The notes beneath the pieces were generated by a model. It had not been told where the DNA came from. It was given only the letters and a program-made list of their open reading frames with translations, and did no database searches. Positions 52,957 through 62,218 of a stretch of 64,000 nucleotides of DNA are shown in pieces. The stretch is from NCBI GenBank assembly GCA_963716085.1, contig OY970288.1:3410001-3474000 (forward strand). The letters run 5' to 3'. The DNA comes from Persicitalea sp963716085. GTDB taxonomy: Bacteria; Bacteroidota; Bacteroidia; Cytophagales; Spirosomataceae. The position numbers and the translations under genes were made by a program. Every line of letters begins with the position of its first letter. The stretch's first letter is position 1.

Positions 52957-54411
52957 CTACCCGGCTAATTGTTTCTCAACATGTACCGGACTTCCATCCA
53001 CATCATAATGCGTGAAAATTACCATCGGCAAGCCGCTTCCACGCTTCACTTCCACGCCCAGAAACCCACCTTTCAGTCGCAGAAACCGATGTTCGGGCCG
53101 CACATCATCTTCCCCCCAGCCCTGCGCGTGGGCGTCGCTGACGGGGCCGGAGCCGAACTCCATCAAACCCGTTTCGTCATCGACCGACACGTACTGCCAG
53201 TGGCGGTCGCCGTTGACGACGTACATGTTACGCTGCGCGGCCAGGTACTTCCGCAGCCACTCGCCTTCGGCGCGGAAGGCATCATTGGCGTGATTGTCGG
53301 TTTTCTTTTCGCGGTCGGGACCAACGATGGGCGTGGGGGAAAAGAGAATCTTAAAGGTAGCGTCTGATGCCTCCACGGTTTCTTGAAACCACTTTTTCTG
53401 CGCTTCGCCCCAGATCGTTTTACCCGGATTGTCCGCCGACTTATTGGGAGAACGAAACTCCCGGCCTTCGGCCAGCCAGATTTGCAAGTCTTTGCCCCAG
53501 CGGAACGTGCGGTAGGGTTTGTCGGCCAGCGGCACGTTTTCGCGCCATACTTTCAGGCCGTCGGCGAAAGTCAGTTGACCGTAGGCCGGGGAAGTCGGCC
53601 CGCTATCGTCGTCAAGCAGGTCGTGGTCGTCTTTGAGGAGATAGACGGGTGTTTTTCGGTAAAAGTCCCGCAGCGAGAGCCAGGAATCCATGGCGTGCCA
53701 CTTGTGGCGGGCTTTCTCGAGGGTCTTGGCCAGCGGGCCGGGTTTGTCGTAATAAACGTAATCGCCCGTTTGCAGGAAAAAGTCGGGGTTCATACGCGCC
53801 ATGCTGTCGTAGGTTTTGAAGCCGCGCTCGTCGTCGTCGTGACTCCAAAAGTACTGACAAGTGGAGGTGACGAGTTGGATGGATCGCTCGACCTGCTTGG
53901 TGGGCGCGGTGGTGAAAGTCCCCGACTGTTTGGAGATTCCCCCTCTCTTGCCAGTCCTGGCCTCCCAGAGAATCTGGTATTCGGTTGCTGGTTTCAGGTT
54001 GTTGAAGGGGATTTTTACCGTAAAATCTTCTGACGCGGCAGCCTTATGCCAATCCGAACGGATGGTGTCCGGGCCACTGGAAAGCGTCGCTCTGACCAGA
54101 CCTCCCTTGCCCGCTACCGCGCCGTCCATCTGGGCGACGGGCGCATTTTCGTCAAAGTCGACGGGATGGCGAAAGACTTTTTCTGAGCGTCGATGTGTGA
54201 CCGGATTAGGTTTTTCCTGTCCACAAAGACGCGTCCACAAGATGGCAGAGGTGGCCGTGACCTCGGCGGTTTTGCAACCTGTGGTGAAAAATAGCTGATT
54301 GTCTTTTTCTGTTTTGGCAAAAATCGCGGGAATGTCCCGAAAAGAGAAGGCGGCGATACCGACTCCGGCTTTTTTAATGAAAAATCGGCGGCTATCGGGT
54401 CGCATCGTCAT
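52957..54411 (-). CDS. Alkaline phosphatase D (PhoD-like) family protein
   Basis: 484 residues. A Tat signal (SRRFFIKKAGVGIAAFS) starts the protein, followed by a fibronectin-like N-terminal domain and the metallophosphatase core: residues with NPDFFLQTGDYVYYDKPG, the LKDDHDLLDDDSGP motif and VVNGDRHWQYVS (metal His). It hydrolyses phosphate esters in the periplasm. It lies just before the divergent SusC gene; the intergenic stretch holds the SusC promoter candidate. Confidence 0.88.
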   Translation of the reverse strand: MTMRPDSRRFFIKKAGVGIAAFSFRDIPAIFAKTEKDNQLFFTTGCKTAEVTATSAILWTRLCGQEKPNPVTHRRSEKVFRHPVDFDENAPVAQMDGAVAGKGGLVRATLSSGPDTIRSDWHKAAASEDFTVKIPFNNLKPATEYQILWEARTGKRGGISKQSGTFTTAPTKQVERSIQLVTSTCQYFWSHDDDERGFKTYDSMARMNPDFFLQTGDYVYYDKPGPLAKTLEKARHKWHAMDSWLSLRDFYRKTPVYLLKDDHDLLDDDSGPTSPAYGQLTFADGLKVWRENVPLADKPYRTFRWGKDLQIWLAEGREFRSPNKSADNPGKTIWGEAQKKWFQETVEASDATFKILFSPTPIVGPDREKKTDNHANDAFRAEGEWLRKYLAAQRNMYVVNGDRHWQYVSVDDETGLMEFGSGPVSDAHAQGWGEDDVRPEHRFLRLKGGFLGVEVKRGSGLPMVIFTHYDVDGSPVHVEKQLAG

Positions 54412-54496
54412 GATATTTTTTTGTATAAAAAGAAGATTTTCTCAGAAAGGCCATAAAGTTTGATTCGATCGAGCCAAATGAGCAAACCCTCGAGCC

Positions 54497-54504
54497 TAAA
54501 TTTG
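54497..54504 (+). promoter_or_regulatory. Possible SusC promoter -7 box
   Basis: TAAATTTG matches TAnnTTTG, 55 bp ahead of the SusC start at 54559. A TTTG occurs upstream at about 54459 but the spacing is too long, so this is a half match. Confidence 0.4.
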
Positions 54505-54558
54505 CGTATCCTATTCAAAGTTGCCACCTGTCTGATTTTACTACCCTCCATAAACTGC

Positions 54559-57500
54559 ATGAAAAAAGCATTACTCACGGTGTTATTCGCCGTAATTCAA
54601 CTCCACCTTTACGCCCAAACCCTGACCGGGCAGGTCAAGGATAAGGGTACCCAAGCCCCCATCAGCGGCGTCTCGGTATTGGTCAAAAGTACTCTAACGG
54701 GAACGCTGACGGGGGCCGAAGGAAAATTCACCCTCAATTATATCAGCAAAAACGACGTGTTGGTCTTCTCGTATATAGGTTTCCGCACGCAGGAAATTAC
54801 TTACACGGGCCAGCAGGATCTAACTGTTTCGCTGGAAGAAGGCCTTTCTTTAAACGAGGTCGTGGTTACGGCCCTGGGTTTGGAGCGCAATTCCAAGAAC
54901 CTCGGCTATGCCATTCAGAAAGTCGAAGGTCGGGAAATTAACGAGGTAAAAGCCCCCAACTTTCTTGACAACCTGACGGGGAAAGTGGCGGGCGTCACCA
55001 TCAATGCCGGTTCGACGGGCGTAGGATCTTCCTCCAAAATCACCATTCGCGGCGAGTCGTCCTTTACCAATAACAACCCGCTGTTCGTGGTAGACGGCAT
55101 CCCGATCAACAACCGCACCATCGTCAACCGCGTGGACGACGACGCCAACGGATTCATGGAAGTGGACTTCGGCAACGGCGGCATGGAAATCAACCCCGAC
55201 GACATCGCGTCGGTGTCGGTGCTGAAAGGCCCGAGCGCGGCGGCGCTCTACGGCACCCGCGCTTCCAATGGCGTAATCCTGGTCACGACCAAGGACGGCA
55301 GCGGCTTGAAAAAGAAGGGCATCGGCGTGAGTTTCAACAGCAGTTTTTTCGCCGAGCGGCCTTTTCAACTGCCCCAGTTTCAGAACAGTTACGGCCAGGG
55401 AAATAGTGGCAAGTTCAAGTACGTCGATGGCCTGAGCAAGGGAATCAACGACAATATTTCGTACAGTTACGGCCCCAAACTCGACGCGGGCGAACTCATT
55501 CAGCAATACGACAGCCCCGTAACCCTACCCGACGGTCGCACAGTGCGCGGCGGCGATGTGGCCGTCCATGGCGGCGCGGCCATCACGCCGACGCCCTTTG
55601 TTTCGCATCCCGACAACATCAGGAATTTTTACCAAACGGGCTATACCGCCATCAACAACCTGGCGATTGCGGGCGGCTACGACAAGGGCAACTACCGCCT
55701 TTCGTACACCGATCTGAATAGCCAGTCCACCATTCCGGGTGTGGACTTAAAGCGCAAAACACTGGCGGCGCGGCTGGCGTTTCAGCCCGTGAAGCGGTTG
55801 AAGATACACTCGTCGCTGAACTACATCAATTCCAACAGCGACAACCGTCCGGCCACTAAATACGGCTCGGAGAACATCAACTATGCCCTCAGCGCGTGGT
55901 TAGGCCGCCAAACAGACACCGAGCCGATGAAGCAATACTGGCAGCCGGGGCTGGAAGGCGTGCAGCAATACTCCTACAACTATACATACTTCGATAATCC
56001 CTATTTCACGCTCTACGAAAACCGCAATTCGTTCAACCGCGACCGCCTGATCGGCAACCTGGCCGTGACGGCCGACCTCACCAACGACCTCTCACTGATG
56101 GTGCGCAGCGGCATGGATTATTCCAGCGAGAAGCGGCAGTTTCGCCGGGCGTACAGCAGCAACCGCTTCAAAAACGGGGCCTACGCCGAGAACAACGTCT
56201 TTTTCCGGGAAGTAAATACCGATTTCCTGCTCAACTACCGCAAGGAGCTAGGTCAGCTTTCGGTGGATGTTTCGGCGGGCGGCAACCGCATGGATCAAAC
56301 GGCTTCCTTTGACCAGTTCCAGGCGCTGTCGCTGGCGCAGCCGGGGGTTTTCAAGCTCAACAACGCCGCATCGCCCGTGGAAGCGTACCAACAAGTAGCC
56401 GACAAGCGCATCAATAGCCTGTACGGTTTGCTGAAACTGGGTTATAAAGATGTGCTGTTTGTGGACGTCACGGGTCGTAACGACTGGTCGAGCGCGCTGG
56501 CGACGCCCACTTCTACGGCGAACACTTCATTCTTTTACCCGTCGGTGTCGGCGAGTTGGGTGCTTTCCAATCAGTTCGACTTGCCCTACGTCTTGTCCTT
56601 CGCCAAAGTGCGGGCCAGCGTAGCGAACGTCGGCAACGACACCAATCCTTACCAAACGTCGGGCGTGTTCAACGCCAGGACGCCCGTGTACTCGCAGCCC
56701 ACGTTCAGCGACCAGAATTTTATCGCCAACGCCAACCTGAAACCGGAGTCCACGACCTCCTACGAATTGGGCGCGGATGTGCGCTTTTTCGGCGACCGTC
56801 TGGGCTTCGATGTGACCTATTACGACGCCCTGACCAGCAACCAAATCCTGTCGCTGCCCATCACGCTTTCGTCGGGCTACGGCGAGCGCGTCATCAACGG
56901 CGGCTCCATCCGCTCGCGCGGACTGGAAGCCATCGTGAACTACGTACCGGTTTTGAACAAAAATATTCGGTGGGACATCGCGCTGAATTTTAGCCGCAAC
57001 CGCACCACCGTCGAATCACTGCCCGACGAAGCCGGCACGCTGACGCTGGGCTACAACCGGATTTACGACAACGTGAACCAAACCGTGTGGTACCTCGTCA
57101 ACAAAGGCGACCGCATGGGCGACTTATGGGGAACGGGTTATCAAAAGAACCAGAACGGCGACTTTGTAATCGACCAGAACGGCCGCTACATCGTGGACAA
57201 TACGCTTAAAAAACTGGGCAATTACAATCCTGACTTTATGCTCGGTTTTTCCAATCATCTACGCGTCAAGAGCTGGAATCTCGGCTTCCTGCTCGACTGG
57301 CGGCAAGGCGGCATTCTGGTATCCAGAACTCTATCACTGGCGGGCGTCGCGGGTCAACTCGAAGAAACCGCCGACCGACCCGAGGCGGGTATCGTGGCCC
57401 AGGGCGTAGTCAATACGGGTACCAAAGAAAACCCAAATTACACGCCAAACACCAAGGCCGTTTCCGCCGAGACCTACTACCGCATGTACTACGACCGCAA

Positions 57501-57777
57501 CCACGAGGAAAACAATGTCTATGACGCCTCCTACCTGAAGCTGCGCCAACTGAGCCTCGGCTACACGCTACCCGCCAGCACGGGCTTCCTGCAAAAATTG
57601 CGGATGCAGGAGCTGACCGTCGCACTGGTGGGTCGCAACTTGTTCGCTTTCTCCAAAATCCCCCACTTCGATCCCGAACAAACTTCCTTCCAGGGCCAGC
57701 AACTCCAAAGTGGCGTAGAGGACATGTCGTACCCGACGGGGCGGAATGTGGGGGTGAAGGTGACGGTCAACTTTTAA
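54559..57777 (+). CDS. SusC/RagA family TonB-linked outer membrane protein
   Basis: 1072 residues from ATG 54559, which gives a signal peptide (KKALLTVLFAVIQLHLYAQ); the open frame extends 33 codons further up. A carboxypeptidase-like N-terminal domain (TLTGQVKDKGTQAPISGVSVLVK), a TonB-box region, the plug domain (NPLFVVDGIPINNRTI) and the large beta-barrel follow, with typical barrel C-terminus VGVKVTVNF. It imports a large ligand with its SusD partner. No dedicated glycoside hydrolase is adjacent, so the ligand is unknown. Confidence 0.95.
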   Translation: MKKALLTVLFAVIQLHLYAQTLTGQVKDKGTQAPISGVSVLVKSTLTGTLTGAEGKFTLNYISKNDVLVFSYIGFRTQEITYTGQQDLTVSLEEGLSLNEVVVTALGLERNSKNLGYAIQKVEGREINEVKAPNFLDNLTGKVAGVTINAGSTGVGSSSKITIRGESSFTNNNPLFVVDGIPINNRTIVNRVDDDANGFMEVDFGNGGMEINPDDIASVSVLKGPSAAALYGTRASNGVILVTTKDGSGLKKKGIGVSFNSSFFAERPFQLPQFQNSYGQGNSGKFKYVDGLSKGINDNISYSYGPKLDAGELIQQYDSPVTLPDGRTVRGGDVAVHGGAAITPTPFVSHPDNIRNFYQTGYTAINNLAIAGGYDKGNYRLSYTDLNSQSTIPGVDLKRKTLAARLAFQPVKRLKIHSSLNYINSNSDNRPATKYGSENINYALSAWLGRQTDTEPMKQYWQPGLEGVQQYSYNYTYFDNPYFTLYENRNSFNRDRLIGNLAVTADLTNDLSLMVRSGMDYSSEKRQFRRAYSSNRFKNGAYAENNVFFREVNTDFLLNYRKELGQLSVDVSAGGNRMDQTASFDQFQALSLAQPGVFKLNNAASPVEAYQQVADKRINSLYGLLKLGYKDVLFVDVTGRNDWSSALATPTSTANTSFFYPSVSASWVLSNQFDLPYVLSFAKVRASVANVGNDTNPYQTSGVFNARTPVYSQPTFSDQNFIANANLKPESTTSYELGADVRFFGDRLGFDVTYYDALTSNQILSLPITLSSGYGERVINGGSIRSRGLEAIVNYVPVLNKNIRWDIALNFSRNRTTVESLPDEAGTLTLGYNRIYDNVNQTVWYLVNKGDRMGDLWGTGYQKNQNGDFVIDQNGRYIVDNTLKKLGNYNPDFMLGFSNHLRVKSWNLGFLLDWRQGGILVSRTLSLAGVAGQLEETADRPEAGIVAQGVVNTGTKENPNYTPNTKAVSAETYYRMYYDRNHEENNVYDASYLKLRQLSLGYTLPASTGFLQKLRMQELTVALVGRNLFAFSKIPHFDPEQTSFQGQQLQSGVEDMSYPTGRNVGVKVTVNF

Positions 57778-57779
57778 TT

Positions 57780-57856
57780 TTGAATGAGTGATTTAGAGAA
57801 TGAGAGAATATTGCTTTCGCCTGTTTATTCTCTAATTCACTCAATCTCTAATTGAT
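57780..57856. repeat. Gene-leader repeat R2, copy 3
   Basis: Left arm TTGAATGAGTGATTTAGAGA, core AATATTGCTTTCGCC (57808 region) followed by TGTTTATTCTCTAATTCACT and CAATCTCTAATTGATTTT. It ends 3 bp before the SusD start and fills the SusC-SusD gap. The arms are partly self-complementary. Confidence 0.7.
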
Positions 57857-57859
57857 TTT

Positions 57860-59308
57860 ATGAAAAAGCTACTTACCACCCTAACGTTACCGTTGCTCCT
57901 GGCAGTAACGTTCTCCTGCACTAAGGATTTTCAGGAAATTAACACCAACCCCAACGCTCCCGTGGACGTGCAGCCTTCGCTGCTGCTGCGGAAAGTACTT
58001 TTCGACTACAACGAGCAGATGTCCTACGAGGGCTTCGTGGCCGGAAACCTGCTGGGGCAGTACTTCACGGCGATCGACTTCAACCTCTTCGACCGTCACA
58101 GCCTCACCGAGCCACAGTACGGCGGTAATGCCTGGCCGTTTCTGTACGCCAACCTGCGGGACAACGAGATTTTATTGCAAAAATCGCGCACCAACGCAGC
58201 TTTTGGCGTGTACGAAGGCCCGGCGCTGGTGCTGAAAGCCTACATGGCCGCCGCGTTGACGGACTTATACGGCGATGTGCCTTATTCCGAAGCGCTCTCG
58301 GGAAAATCGTCGGGCGTGATTCTGCCTAAATACGATGCGCAGGAAGCGATTTATACGGCACCTGGCGGTGTTTTGGATAATTTGGATAAAGCCGTGGCGG
58401 CTCTGAAAAACTATAAGGGCGCGACGAAGCTGGAAGGGGACATCGTTTACAACGGCAATTTGAGCAAGTGGGTGCTTTTTGCCAATTCTCTGAAAATCAA
58501 GTACCTGATGCGAATTTCGGGCAAGGTCGATGTAAAGGCGCGTTTGCAAACCCTGTACAGCGAGGGCAATTTTATCAAAGCCGCGACTGATAATGCCACC
58601 TACAAATTCACGGCCTCACAGCCCAACAACTTCCGCATGGCCACGGCCCGGATCGGCGACTACAACCTGTTCATCATGTCCAAGACCATCGAGGAAATTT
58701 TGGCCGAGCGGCAAGACCCGCGCGTGTCGACTTTCTTCCGCCCCACCACCGCCGACCCGAAGGCATACAAAGGACTGCTGAACGGCCCGGATGCTTCCAA
58801 GTTGTCGATTTCGGTAGCCAACTACTCGCTATCGGGCGCAATTTTCCGTGAAGGCTCCGACAAGCTGAATGCCAACTATATGACGGCCTACGAGACCAGC
58901 TTCTGGCTGGCCGAAGCCGCCGAGAAGGGCCTGATCGACGCCTCCGCTAAGGAATGGTACGAAAAAGGAATCACCCAAGCCTTTGCCTACTGGCTCACAC
59001 CGCTGCCCGCCGACTACCTCGCGCGCCCGCAGGTGGCTTACCAAGCCAACGGCCAAAATCCCATCGAGCAAATCGTCACTCAAAAATGGCTCGCCAGCAT
59101 CAACAACGGTTACGAAGGCTGGATCGAGTGGCGGCGCACGGGCTTCCCGAAGTTGAAGACCATCTCGGCCAGCCTGAACGATAACAAAATCCCCGTCCGC
59201 CTCCCCTACCCCGGCAGCGAAGCCGCCCTCAACGCCGCCGCCTTCCAAGCCGCCGCCGCGAAAACGAGCGGCAATAGTGTGAATGTGGGGACTTGGTGGA
59301 ATAGATAA
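57860..59308 (+). CDS. SusD/RagB family lipoprotein
   Basis: 482 residues. Signal peptide with lipobox VTFSC (Cys at about 20), then the SusD-like body (FQEINTNPNAPVDVQPSLLLRK at the start, TPR-like helices later, EGWIEWRRTGFPKL near the C-terminus). This matches the SusD/RagB nutrient-binding lipoproteins that lid the SusC channel. It follows SusC directly, with only the R2 repeat between them. Confidence 0.93.
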   Translation: MKKLLTTLTLPLLLAVTFSCTKDFQEINTNPNAPVDVQPSLLLRKVLFDYNEQMSYEGFVAGNLLGQYFTAIDFNLFDRHSLTEPQYGGNAWPFLYANLRDNEILLQKSRTNAAFGVYEGPALVLKAYMAAALTDLYGDVPYSEALSGKSSGVILPKYDAQEAIYTAPGGVLDNLDKAVAALKNYKGATKLEGDIVYNGNLSKWVLFANSLKIKYLMRISGKVDVKARLQTLYSEGNFIKAATDNATYKFTASQPNNFRMATARIGDYNLFIMSKTIEEILAERQDPRVSTFFRPTTADPKAYKGLLNGPDASKLSISVANYSLSGAIFREGSDKLNANYMTAYETSFWLAEAAEKGLIDASAKEWYEKGITQAFAYWLTPLPADYLARPQVAYQANGQNPIEQIVTQKWLASINNGYEGWIEWRRTGFPKLKTISASLNDNKIPVRLPYPGSEAALNAAAFQAAAAKTSGNSVNVGTWWNR

Positions 59309-59394
59309 TTGTGAATTAGTGATTGAGTGAATTAGTGAATGTTGCTTTCGCCTGTTTATTCTCTCATTCACTCAATCACTAATTCAAAATTGAA
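59309..59394. repeat. Gene-leader repeat R2, copy 4 (21-bp perfect arms)
   Basis: Arms 59312-59332 and 59366-59386 are exact reverse complements of 21 bp. The core TGTTGCTTTCGCCTGTTTAT lies in between. It ends 2 bp before the symporter start at 59397. The core is the same as in copy 3. Confidence 0.75.
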
Positions 59395-59396
59395 CC

Positions 59397-60770
59397 ATGA
59401 CCACCCTCACCCTCCAATGGCTCCTCGTCCTTGCTTCCAGCGTAGGGCTTTACTTCGTGGCGCCGCTGTCGCGGACGGCCGATGAATTTTTTCGGGGAAG
59501 TCGGCAAGAGCGGACGCCGAATGCGGTGTTTTTGACGAGTAGCCTGGTGATTTCGTGGTTGTTTGCCAAGTCGATTACCAATGCGGCGAATTTGGGGCAG
59601 AGTTTTGGGCTGGTGGGCGGCGTGGCTTACGCGGGCTACTATCTTTCATTTGTGGTAGCGGGCGTGGTGATCGTGCGCCTGCGTACGAAGGGCGGCTTTC
59701 GCAGCATCCATCATTTTCTGGAAAGTAAGTTTGGGCGGGGCGCGGTGGTGGTGTTTACATTCCTCATCATCATTCGGCTGTACAACGAAATTTGGTCCAA
59801 TACCATCGTCATTGGCAGCTATTTCGGAGCCACGGGCACCGCGCCATATTACGTTGCTATCGTGGTATTTACGCTGCTGACGCTGGCTTACACGCTTAGA
59901 GGCGGCATGAGCAGTTCGATCATGACGGATGTCATTCAAATGGCGCTGTTTGTCGTATTGCTGGTCGTAGTTTTGGGCTTTATTTTTCCGGCGCAGGAGG
60001 GTGGCGTTGCGCCCTTCGTAACGAGCGGCACCTGGGATTTGGGCCACGGCCTCGACCTGCTGCTGGTCGCCATCATCCAATGTTTCAGCTACCCTTTCCA
60101 CGATCCCGTCCTGACCGACCGGGGGTTTATTTCCGATCCCAAAACGACTTTGAAATCTTACTTATGGGCGGGCTTAATCGGGGCCTTGTGCATTGTGTTT
60201 TTTAGTTTTGTCGGCATTTTTGCCCGTTTGCAGGGCTTAGAGGGTGAGGCACCGGTCGCGGCGGCCAAGTACTTTGGTGCCCCGATGCTATTGCTGATGA
60301 ACCTTATTATGGTCACCTCGGCCTCGTCCACCCTGGATTCGGCGATGGCGTCTTTTTCCAAGCTGGTCAGCATCGACCTCAGCCGCTCGCCCGTTCCTAA
60401 GGTTTCGACGGGTCGCCTGGCGATGGTCGGGCTGACACTGCTCGGCACCATTCCCGTTTTCTTTGATCCAACGATTCTGTCAGCCACCACCATCAGCGGT
60501 ACGGTGGTGCTGGGGCTGGCGCCCATCTTTTTATTCTGGAATGTCGAGGTACCGCGCGTGGCTTTCCACCTATCGGTGGTCGGCGGGTTGTTGCTCGGTG
60601 GCCTACTGACCTTCCTGCCACTACCCGACTGGCTTATTTTTACAGAGGGTAAATATGCTTCGCTTTTAAGTACAAACTTGATTACGACCGTTTACTGCTT
60701 CGCTGTATTTGGTATAAGTGCTACTTTTGGCGGACTTCGACCGCCTGGCGGTCCGGTACGCTCAGCTTAA
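59397..60770 (+). CDS. Sodium:solute symporter family protein
   Basis: 457 residues with about thirteen membrane helices. SSS-family segments are visible: KSITNAANLGQSFGLVGGVAYAGYYLSF, SIHHFLESKFGRGAVVVF, LAYTLRGGMSSSIMTDVIQMALF, and TSASSTLDSAMASFSKL. It imports a solute with Na+; the substrate is unknown, but position after SusC/SusD suggests uptake of the breakdown product. It is followed 9 bp later by the metallophosphoesterase gene. Confidence 0.88.
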   Translation: MTTLTLQWLLVLASSVGLYFVAPLSRTADEFFRGSRQERTPNAVFLTSSLVISWLFAKSITNAANLGQSFGLVGGVAYAGYYLSFVVAGVVIVRLRTKGGFRSIHHFLESKFGRGAVVVFTFLIIIRLYNEIWSNTIVIGSYFGATGTAPYYVAIVVFTLLTLAYTLRGGMSSSIMTDVIQMALFVVLLVVVLGFIFPAQEGGVAPFVTSGTWDLGHGLDLLLVAIIQCFSYPFHDPVLTDRGFISDPKTTLKSYLWAGLIGALCIVFFSFVGIFARLQGLEGEAPVAAAKYFGAPMLLLMNLIMVTSASSTLDSAMASFSKLVSIDLSRSPVPKVSTGRLAMVGLTLLGTIPVFFDPTILSATTISGTVVLGLAPIFLFWNVEVPRVAFHLSVVGGLLLGGLLTFLPLPDWLIFTEGKYASLLSTNLITTVYCFAVFGISATFGGLRPPGGPVRSA

Positions 60771-60779
60771 CAGAAATAC

Positions 60780-61610
60780 ATGACCACCTCATTCGAATCG
60801 CGCCACCTTGGCACCCTCACCGGGAAACTGCTGGTCTTCGGGGGCTCTTATTCCAATCTTCAAGCCCTTACCGAACTGCAAAGGATCGCATCGCGACTTA
60901 GTATTGTACCCCAAAACATCATCTGTACGGGTGATGTAGTCGGCTATTGCGCTCAGCCCGAGGAATCGGTGCAGTTGGTGAAGCACTGGGGCATTCACTG
61001 CATTTCGGGTAATGTGGAGCAAAATATCGTCAGCGGTGAGGACGATTGCGGCTGCAACTACGCCGAAGGCGGCCGGTGCGATTTATTTTCCCGCACCTGG
61101 TTTCCCTACGCGGTGCGCTCGCTATCGGCCGAATCGGTGAAGTGGATGGCGAAATTACCCCGGCATCTAACCTTCGATTACGCTGGAAAGTCGGTAGCGG
61201 TAGTTCATGGCTCCCCGACTGACGTTTCGGAGTATATCTTCAAATCCACATCCTGGTCTACAAAGGAAAAGCACCTTCAGGCCACGCAGTCCGAAGTTAT
61301 TCTGGCGGGCCACGCGGGATTGCCTTTTTCTGATGTTGACGATAATCTTTCTTGGCTAAATGCCGGGGTCATTGGCATGCCCGCTAATGATGGGACGCCG
61401 AGGGTGTGGTATTTATTGCTGGACGATACGGACGAGAAATTCTCTTATTCCTTCGAGTCGTTTACCTACGATAACGTGCTGGCAAATCAGTTGATGCTGG
61501 AGAATTCGCTTCCCGATGCCTACGCAAAGACTCTACTGACGGGGATTTGGGACAATTGTGAGATTCTGCCGGAGGCGGAGAAGGCGGCGCAGGGAGTGGC
61601 GCTCACCTAG
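60780..61610 (+). CDS. Metallophosphoesterase family protein
   Basis: 276 residues. Calcineurin-like motifs GDVVGYC, GNVEQ, VVHGSP and GHAGLPF are present. The usual first motif DxH is replaced by FGGSYSNLQAL, so two metal ligands are missing. A Cys cluster (CGCNYAEGGRC, about 83-93) is unusual. This variant may be a subfamily with altered metal binding, not a dead enzyme. It is coupled to the symporter gene upstream. Confidence 0.8.
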   Translation: MTTSFESRHLGTLTGKLLVFGGSYSNLQALTELQRIASRLSIVPQNIICTGDVVGYCAQPEESVQLVKHWGIHCISGNVEQNIVSGEDDCGCNYAEGGRCDLFSRTWFPYAVRSLSAESVKWMAKLPRHLTFDYAGKSVAVVHGSPTDVSEYIFKSTSWSTKEKHLQATQSEVILAGHAGLPFSDVDDNLSWLNAGVIGMPANDGTPRVWYLLLDDTDEKFSYSFESFTYDNVLANQLMLENSLPDAYAKTLLTGIWDNCEILPEAEKAAQGVALT

Positions 61611-61617
61611 ATGCTAG

Positions 61618-61944
61618 TCATTCTTTTATTTCAACAACTGTCCCCTTTGTCAGAAACCTAAGCTGCTTATATAAATTGGGAAGAAGATTTTTAAGGGTTT
61701 CCCGCCGATTGTCTGCTGCGCAAAGCACAATGATTGTGAAAGGCAGTTTCTGAAAGTTTTGCTGGAATGGCAGGTTTCTGTCGACGGTAATGAATAGTTC
61801 AAACCCATCCTCCGAGACCAACCTGAGAAGTTCGCCATTCTTTTTACCCAGCCATTTCTTGTCTCTGACTGTCCAAACCTCATGGTCCGAGCTAAAATCG
61901 TTCCTCAACTTACGAGGGAGGCTCTCGTCAAGCAAAATTTTCAT
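61618..61944 (-). CDS. DUF5615 family PIN-like toxin
   Basis: 108 residues: MKILLDESLPRKLRNDFSSD (first acidic residues), WTVRDKKWLGKKNGELLRL, and the last acidic region FELFITVDRNLPFQQNF. Typical DUF5615 PIN-like fold. Its start overlaps the DUF433 gene by 17 bp, so it is translationally coupled to its antitoxin. Confidence 0.88.
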   Translation of the reverse strand: MKILLDESLPRKLRNDFSSDHEVWTVRDKKWLGKKNGELLRLVSEDGFELFITVDRNLPFQQNFQKLPFTIIVLCAADNRRETLKNLLPNLYKQLRFLTKGTVVEIKE

Positions 61945-62158
61945 GAAGCATCTTTTCAGAAGTAAGCGTTTGCTTAGCCATTTCTAATACCTCCAAAGCA
62001 GCCGCCTTGGAAACAGAAGGAAAATCGTCGAGAAACTCTGCTAAATCCTCCCCCCCTTCGAGATAATCGAAAAGATTTTTGATGGGCACGCGCGTCCCGA
62101 CGAAAACTGGCGTACCGCTCATTACTTCGGGATCGATGCTTATTTGTTGGTATTTCAT
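61928..62158 (-). CDS. DUF433 family antitoxin
   Basis: 76 residues from ATG 62158 (the longer frame adds four residues). ISIDPEVMSGTPVFVGTRVPIKNLFDYLEGGEDLAEFLDDFPSVSK is the DUF433 core. Intact partner of the DUF5615 gene; compare the decayed pair at 10916-11216. Confidence 0.88.
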   Translation of the reverse strand: MKYQQISIDPEVMSGTPVFVGTRVPIKNLFDYLEGGEDLAEFLDDFPSVSKAAALEVLEMAKQTLTSEKMLHENFA

Positions 62159-62218
62159 GATGAAGTACAATCTCTGTTAATGCTCAAATTACTAAGAGGA
62201 TACCTGCTCTTCTATCTC

